64,000 nucleotides of DNA from NCBI GenBank assembly GCA_002339725.1, contig DDKN01000001.1, positions 1-64,000 on the forward strand, given 5' to 3'. Shown here piece by piece: positions 59,852 to 64,000 of the stretch. The notes beneath the pieces were generated by a model. It was not told the DNA's origin. It did no database searches and saw only the letters and a list, made by a program, of their open reading frames with translations. The position numbers were made by a program, and so were the translations under genes. Position 1 is the first letter of the stretch. Every line of letters begins with the position of its first letter. Source of the stretch: Thiobacillus sp. UBA2597. GTDB taxonomy: Bacteria > Pseudomonadota > Gammaproteobacteria > Burkholderiales > Thiobacillaceae.

Positions 59852-60204
59852 TACGGCGCCCGCCCTTCCAGCCAGTCGAGGGCAATGCCCGGCTCGTCGA
59901 ACACCCGGATCTCGGCATCGGTGAACAGGCTGTTGAGCCAGGCGATCCAGACCATCCACTCATCGCCGGTGACCACGGCGATCTTGCGGAAGTCGTAGCG
60001 GTGCTTGAGCGAGAAGCGGATCTCCTCCCACGCCACGTCCAGGGTGTAGCTCACCATGTCGCGCAGGTCGAGCAGCAGATAGACGCCGCCCTGGAACTCG
60101 ATGTTGTGCAGCACCTGTTGCTCGAAGTCCTTGTAATCGGCCAGGGTGAATTCGCCCATGACCGAGACGCTGATCAGGTTGTCCTTGGCATTGATGGCAA
60201 TCAT
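59851..60204 (-). CDS. SpoIIAA-like STAS-fold protein
   Basis: A 117-residue protein of the SpoIIAA-like (PF11964-type) group. It starts MIAINAKDNLISVSVMGEFT and continues VYLLLDLRDMVSYTLDVAWEE, FSLKHRYDFRKIAVVTGDEW and DEPGIALDWLEG, the usual STAS-like pattern. The group is thought to bind lipid or small hydrophobic ligands, or to act in partner switching; no kinase or phosphatase for partner switching is present. The gene is translationally coupled to pirin and overlaps the transporter gene by 4 bp. Confidence 0.85.
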   Translation of the reverse strand: MIAINAKDNLISVSVMGEFTLADYKDFEQQVLHNIEFQGGVYLLLDLRDMVSYTLDVAWEEIRFSLKHRYDFRKIAVVTGDEWMVWIAWLNSLFTDAEIRVFDEPGIALDWLEGRAP

Positions 60205-61064
60205 GTCGTTTTCCTTTTTTCGTTCAGCCACACCGCCCACAGCCCGGCACCCACGGTGAGCGCGATGCCGGACCAGGCCAGCAGCGGCAGCCTGTCGTTC
60301 CATATTAATACATCGAGCAGCGCGCCGAAGACCACGGTGCTGAAGGCGAAGCTCGCCACCACCACGGTCTGGCCCCGCTTGTAGGCGCGGGTCATGCCGA
60401 ACTGGCCGACGGTGGCGAAGAAGCCCACGGCCAGGAGCAGGGGCAGCGTCTGCGGGCCGACCGGGCTCCACTGCCCATGCCCCACGAACAGGGCGGCACC
60501 CACGGTGCACACCACGGTGAACCAGAACACGGTGCGCCATTCCGGCTCCTGCAGGCGGCCCAGTTGCCGGACCTGGACATAGGCCCAGGCGGCGAACAGG
60601 CCCGAGGCCAGCCCGGCCAGACCGGCCAACACATCGCCGCCCGCCTGCCAGGGGCGCAGCAGAAGCACCACACCGACGAAGCCGAGCAACACGCAAAGGT
60701 ACTGCAGCAGGCTCGGCCGCTCCTTGAGCGCCAGCGGCATGGCCAGGGCCAGGAACAGGGGCGAGGTGTAGTTGAGGGTGATCGCCGCCGCCAGCGGCAG
60801 GCGGGTGAGGCTGTAGAAGAACAGCATCAGCGCGATGAAGCCGACCACGCCCCGACTCAGATGCTTGAGGAAATGCGCACCGAACAGGTGTTGCCGCGCC
60901 TCGCGCCCGTGCCACCAGAGCACGGCGCTGGAGATGACCACCAGGCCGAACAGGGAGCGGTAGAACACCAGCTCCTCGCTGCTGAACCACTGCGCCGCCA
61001 GCTTGACGAACACGCCCATGGTGGCGAAGCTGGCGCCGGCGACCAGCATCCAGGCGGATTTCAC
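60201..61064 (-). CDS. EamA/DMT-family membrane transporter
   Basis: A 287-residue protein with ten predicted helices in two EamA repeats. Present are FATMGVFVKLAAQW and EELVFYRSLFGLVVISSAVL in the first, and SVAVGFFATVGQFGMTRAYK-like and FAFSTVVFGALLDVLIWND in the second. The family exports amino acids, nucleobases or other metabolites; the substrate cannot be read from the sequence. It heads the four-gene minus operon running to 58318. Confidence 0.9.
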   Translation of the reverse strand: MKSAWMLVAGASFATMGVFVKLAAQWFSSEELVFYRSLFGLVVISSAVLWWHGREARQHLFGAHFLKHLSRGVVGFIALMLFFYSLTRLPLAAAITLNYTSPLFLALAMPLALKERPSLLQYLCVLLGFVGVVLLLRPWQAGGDVLAGLAGLASGLFAAWAYVQVRQLGRLQEPEWRTVFWFTVVCTVGAALFVGHGQWSPVGPQTLPLLLAVGFFATVGQFGMTRAYKRGQTVVVASFAFSTVVFGALLDVLIWNDRLPLLAWSGIALTVGAGLWAVWLNEKRKTT

Positions 61065-61073
61065 GAAAAGACC

Positions 61074-61206
61074 TTCAACCGCAAAGGGCGCAAAGCACGC
61101 AAAGACATTTTGGGTTTGGCACGACCCGCGGGAAGAGATAAGCCGGGTAGAGATTCGACCCCTCCATCTCTTTTTGCCTCGTATCCTTCGCGCCCTTTGT
61201 GGTGAA
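61074..61206. repeat. Imperfect palindromic repeat element D
   Basis: A 133-bp element between rmuC and the transporter gene. The left arm starts TTCAACCGCAAAGGGCGCAA, and the right arm (61184-61206) reads, on the opposite strand, TTCACCACAAAGGGCGCGAA, matching with a few mismatches. The arms share CCGCAAAG(G)GCGCAAAG with the arms of the element at 62665-62828. It has no coding content. Confidence 0.7.
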
Positions 61207-61209
61207 TGC

Positions 61210-62592
61210 TCATTTCTCTTCCGGCGACATCAGCTCCGGCGCCTGCAACTGGCGCGGCACCGCGTCCACCGGGGCCGGCGCTGCGATCTCCCGGGTCTCG
61301 GAGGCGGCCTGCAATTCCTGGAAACGGCGGGCGCTGACCAGCACGCGCGATTCGAGCGAGGCGGTGGCCTTGTTGTAGGCCTCGGTCGCCTGCATGAGGT
61401 TCTTGCCCACGCTGGACCAGTGATTGGCCATCACGCCCAGGCGCTCGTACAGCTCGCGGCCCAGTTCGCTGATCCGGCGCGCGTTCTCGGCCAGGTTCTC
61501 CTGACGCCAGCCGAAATACACCGCCTTCAAGAGCGCCAGCAGCGTGGTCGGCGTGGCGAGGATCACCTTGTGCTCGTTGGCGTATTCGATCAGCTGCGGG
61601 TCTTCCTGCAACGCGGCGCTGAAGAAGGCCTCGCCCGGCAGGAACAGCACCACGAACTCGGGCGAGGGCTGGAACTGGTCCCAATAGCTCTTGGCGCCCA
61701 GGGCCTGAATGTGCTCTTTGACATGGCGCGCGAACTGCTTGATGTGACGCAGGCGCGCCTCGTCGCTTTCGCTCTCGGCCGCCTCCAGAAAGGCGGCGAT
61801 CGGCGCCTTGGAGTCGAGCACCACGCTCTTGCCGCCGGGCAGCTTGACCAGCATGTCCGGCCGCTGGCGCCGGCCCTCGCTTTCGGCCGACTCCTGCTCG
61901 AAGAAATCGCAATGGGCCTGCATGCCGGCCATCTCGACCACGCGCCTGAGCTGCACCTCGCCCCAGCGGCCGCGCACCTCGGGGCGGTGCAGGGCGCGCA
62001 CCAGGCGGCCGGTCTCCTGCTTGAGCCCCTCCTGCGCCGTCATCAGGCTTTTCACCTGCTCGGTCAGGCTGGCATAGGCGCCGGCGCGTTGACGCTCGAT
62101 CTCCTGGGTCTGCTGCCCCAGCTTTTCCAGGGCCTCGTGGATGGGTTTGACCAGGCTGTCGACCGCCTGGCGCCGCGCCTCGAGGTCGCCCTTGGCCGCC
62201 TCCTGGAAGGTGGCGAGGTTCTGCCGGGCCAATTCGAGAAAGCTCTGGTTGTTGCTTTTGAGCGCCTCGGCCGACAGGGCCTGGAAGGCGTCGGCCAGCT
62301 TCTTTTCGGCGCCTTCCAGCAGGGCCAGCTTCTCGGCGGCGGCGGCCTGCTCGGCCTCCAGCTGCGCGGCGAGTCGGGCGGCCTGTGCCTTGAGCTCGGC
62401 CGCTTCGCTTTGCAGCCTCTCGAGCAGCGCCTCGCGCCCGGCCTGGCTGCGCCGCGCCTCGTCGAGAGAGCGCTCGGCCTGCTCGGCCCGGGCCTGCAAT
62501 GCCGCCCGCTCGGCCAGCGCGCGACCGCGCAGCCAGAGCAGACCGGCCAGGCCGATCAAAAAACCGATGAGGAAGGCGATGGCGAGTTCCAT
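61210..62592 (-). CDS. rmuC: RmuC-family recombination-limiting protein
   Basis: A 460-residue protein. A membrane helix at the N-terminus (LAIAFLIGFLIGLAGLLWLR) is followed by a coiled coil (approx. 35-145) and the conserved RmuC domain (approx. 170-420), e.g. EVRGRWGEVQLRRVVEMAGM, LPGGKSVVLDSKAPIAAFL, FVVLFLPGEAFFSAAL and VILATPTTLLALLKAVYFGW. RmuC limits inversion recombination between short repeats, and its fold resembles PD-(D/E)xK nucleases. Length and domain order match E. coli RmuC. Element D lies between rmuC and the transporter gene. Confidence 0.94.
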   Translation of the reverse strand: MELAIAFLIGFLIGLAGLLWLRGRALAERAALQARAEQAERSLDEARRSQAGREALLERLQSEAAELKAQAARLAAQLEAEQAAAAEKLALLEGAEKKLADAFQALSAEALKSNNQSFLELARQNLATFQEAAKGDLEARRQAVDSLVKPIHEALEKLGQQTQEIERQRAGAYASLTEQVKSLMTAQEGLKQETGRLVRALHRPEVRGRWGEVQLRRVVEMAGMQAHCDFFEQESAESEGRRQRPDMLVKLPGGKSVVLDSKAPIAAFLEAAESESDEARLRHIKQFARHVKEHIQALGAKSYWDQFQPSPEFVVLFLPGEAFFSAALQEDPQLIEYANEHKVILATPTTLLALLKAVYFGWRQENLAENARRISELGRELYERLGVMANHWSSVGKNLMQATEAYNKATASLESRVLVSARRFQELQAASETREIAAPAPVDAVPRQLQAPELMSPEEK

Positions 62593-62664
62593 CCGTGTTT
62601 ATTCCTTTGTTGGACAGGCCGATGATACCGGGGCGCTGCAGTTTCAAGAAATCGAAAACCAGTT

Positions 62665-62828
62665 AACCGCAAAGGCGCAAAGGACACGAAGAAAACCAGA
62701 TCAAGGTAAAAAAATTCCCCACCCCTACCCTCCCCACAAGTGGGGAGGGAGCACCCCTCCCCCATTTATGGGGGAGGCTGGGAGGGGGAAATGGAAATGC
62801 TCTTCGTGTCCTTTGCGCCTTTGCGGTT
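62665..62828. repeat. Palindromic element C with perfect 28-bp arms
   Basis: The arms 62665-62692 and 62801-62828 are exact reverse complements over 28 bp, starting AACCGCAAAGGCGCAAAG on each strand. The element fills most of the gap between rmuC and the MacB-type gene. It is a MITE-like or RNA-hairpin-forming sequence, related by its arms to element D. Confidence 0.85.
62714..62792. repeat. G-rich double-hairpin repeat nested inside element C
   Basis: Two hairpins (CCCTCCCCAC..GTGGGGAGGG, and CCTCCCCCAT..ATGGGGGAGG) are joined by AGCAC and framed by ATTCCCCACCCC and GGGGGAAAT. The reverse complement aligns with the copy inside hypF (53311-53389), sharing GCTCCCTCCCCA, TGGGGA and GGGGTGGGGAAT. 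Confidence 0.75.
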
Positions 62829-62842
62829 CAAAATGGTTCGAA

Positions 62843-64000
62843 TCACTCGTAGCGCAAAGCCTCCACCGGCGACAGGCCGGCGCCGCGCCGGGCCGGATAC
62901 CAGCCGAAGAAGATGCCGATGCCGGCGGCGAAGGCGAAGGCGAGCAAAATCGAGCCCAAAGTCACCACCACGGTCATGCCGGCCGTGGCGCTCATGAGCC
63001 AGGCGCCGCCGACCCCGAGCAGCACACCGATCAGGCCACCGGCGACGCAGATGATCACCGCCTCGAGCAGAAACTGGACCAGGATGTCGCGCCGGCGCGC
63101 GCCGACCGCCATCCGGATGCCGATCTCGCGGGTGCGCTCGGTGACCGAGACCAGCATGATGTTCATGATGCCGATGCCGCCGACCAGAAGCGAGATCGAG
63201 GCGATGGCACCGAGCATGAAGGACATGGCCTTGGCCGAGGCGGCTTCGGCCTCGGCCGAGGCGGTGAGGTTGCGGATGGTGAAGTCGTTCTCGGCCCGCT
63301 CGCCCAGACGGTGGCGCTGACGCAAAAGCTGGGTCATCTCGCGTTCGGCCTCCTCCATCATCTGGGACGAGACCGCCTGCACCGAGATGAAACGCACCGT
63401 ACCCGGGAAGGGGTTGCCGAACAGCTTGCGCTGGGCCGTGGTCACCGGAACCATGGCGGTGTCGTCCTGGTCGCGCCCGTCCAGGCTTTGCCCCTTGGCC
63501 TCCAACAGGCCGACCACCCGGAACGGGCTGTTCCGGATGCGCACCATCTTGCCGATCGGGTCTTCGTCGCCGAACAGGTTTTGCGCCACGGTCTTGCCCA
63601 GCACCACCACCCGGGTCGCACCGCGCACGTCGCTGTGGTCGAAGCTGTGGCCGGCCGCGAAGCTCCAGCCGCGCACCTCGAAGAAGGCCGGGGTCGAGCC
63701 GAAGACCACGGTACTCCAGTTGTTGGCGCCGTACACCATCTGGGCACTGCCCTGGAACACCGGCGCCGCCGCCTTGACCGAGGGCAGCTGGGCGATCGCC
63801 TCGGCGTCGCCCAGGGTAAGGGTGGGGATGGTGCCCGCCCCGGTGCGCAGACCGCCCGAGGTGCTGGCGCCGGAGAGCACGATGAAGAGGTTGCTGCCCA
63901 TGGAAGCAATGGACTGCTCCACGGCCAGTTGGGCACCGCGGCCCACCGCCAGCATGAGCACCACCGCCGCCACGCCGATCACCATGCCGAGCATGGCCAG
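62843..64000 (-). CDS. MacB-type ABC permease (N-terminus cut by window edge)
   Basis: At least 385 residues of a MacB-family permease; the N-terminus is outside. The first helix (MLGMVIGVAAVVLMLAVGRG) is followed by a large periplasmic domain (GSNLFIVLSGASTSGGLRTG, RGATRVVVLGKTVAQNLFG) and three C-terminal helices with GGIGIMNIMLVSVTERTREIGIRMAVGARRRDI and the ending YPARRGAGLSPVEALRYE. Family members export peptides, toxins, siderophores or macrolides, or act mechanically, through TolC. The missing ATPase gene is expected beyond 64000, and a TolC-type duct exists at 325-1746 but is far away. Confidence 0.9.
   Translation of the reverse strand: MAMLGMVIGVAAVVLMLAVGRGAQLAVEQSIASMGSNLFIVLSGASTSGGLRTGAGTIPTLTLGDAEAIAQLPSVKAAAPVFQGSAQMVYGANNWSTVVFGSTPAFFEVRGWSFAAGHSFDHSDVRGATRVVVLGKTVAQNLFGDEDPIGKMVRIRNSPFRVVGLLEAKGQSLDGRDQDDTAMVPVTTAQRKLFGNPFPGTVRFISVQAVSSQMMEEAEREMTQLLRQRHRLGERAENDFTIRNLTASAEAEAASAKAMSFMLGAIASISLLVGGIGIMNIMLVSVTERTREIGIRMAVGARRRDILVQFLLEAVIICVAGGLIGVLLGVGGAWLMSATAGMTVVVTLGSILLAFAFAAGIGIFFGWYPARRGAGLSPVEALRYE

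Overview
The window is a 64 kb piece of a G+C-rich (roughly two thirds G+C by eye) Gram-negative chromosome with dense bacterial gene packing. A LolCD-type lipoprotein exporter, TolC/OmpA-type outer-membrane proteins, a one-piece nifJ pyruvate:ferredoxin oxidoreductase, DUF2189 and DUF3025 proteins and an RpfE-type protein all point to a betaproteobacterium. A sulfur-oxidising lineage such as the Thiobacillaceae is a reasonable but weak guess, supported by the periplasmic rhodanese and the heavy signalling load. I see no rRNA, tRNA, CRISPR array, transposase or phage gene.

Layout. 1-4264: copper/metal resistance locus (truncated multicopper oxidase, TolC-like lipoprotein and a His/Met-rich periplasmic protein, divergent from a CopRS/CusRS-type two-component pair, with a perfect palindrome between them). 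4328-8775: pgi, an HDOD protein, SirB2-like, YiiX-like and lipoprotein genes. 8772-15668: comEC, a DUF2062 protein, a PilZ protein, lolD and lolC/E, YjbQ and a DUF2189 protein. 15872-19306: transaldolase, an RpfE-type protein, an exported rhodanese behind a 20-bp palindrome, and a methyltransferase. 19399-31151: a large signalling block (EAL-CBS-GGDEF protein, then a co-directional series of MASE3-type histidine kinase, single-domain receiver, 1353-residue hybrid kinase, receiver protein and REC-HD-GYP protein). 31148-38745: a nifJ plus DHOD-like pair, then a periplasmic binding protein coupled to a hybrid kinase.

38885-45048: endonuclease V, an OmpA protein with calcium-type repeats and a DUF99 protein, followed by a tightly overlapping minus-strand operon Nudix - metallo-beta-lactamase (RNase Z-like) - DUF72 - RtcA - DUF429. 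45416-50153: a GGDEF/EAL protein, a fatty acid desaturase and a DEAD-box helicase. 50312-54727: a small unknown protein, an orphan ParA and hypF-hypE without other hyp genes. 54792-55463: a distinctly A+T-rich gene joining a cold-shock domain to a YbjQ-like region, probably foreign. 55546-64000: tcdA, a thioredoxin-fold/TPR protein with a broken CXXC motif, DUF3025, flavodoxin-like, pirin, SpoIIAA-like and EamA genes, rmuC and a truncated MacB-type permease.

Four palindromic repeat elements are visible. Two belong to a G-rich double-hairpin family, one of them in frame inside hypF and the other nested inside a 164-bp element with perfect 28-bp arms. Functionally the window is mainly core genes with a strong emphasis on signal transduction and cyclic-di-GMP turnover. 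The candidates most worth follow-up are the coupled RNA-end/Nudix operon, the five-gene phosphorelay with a cysteine motif in a degenerate receiver, the A+T-rich fusion gene and the repeats.
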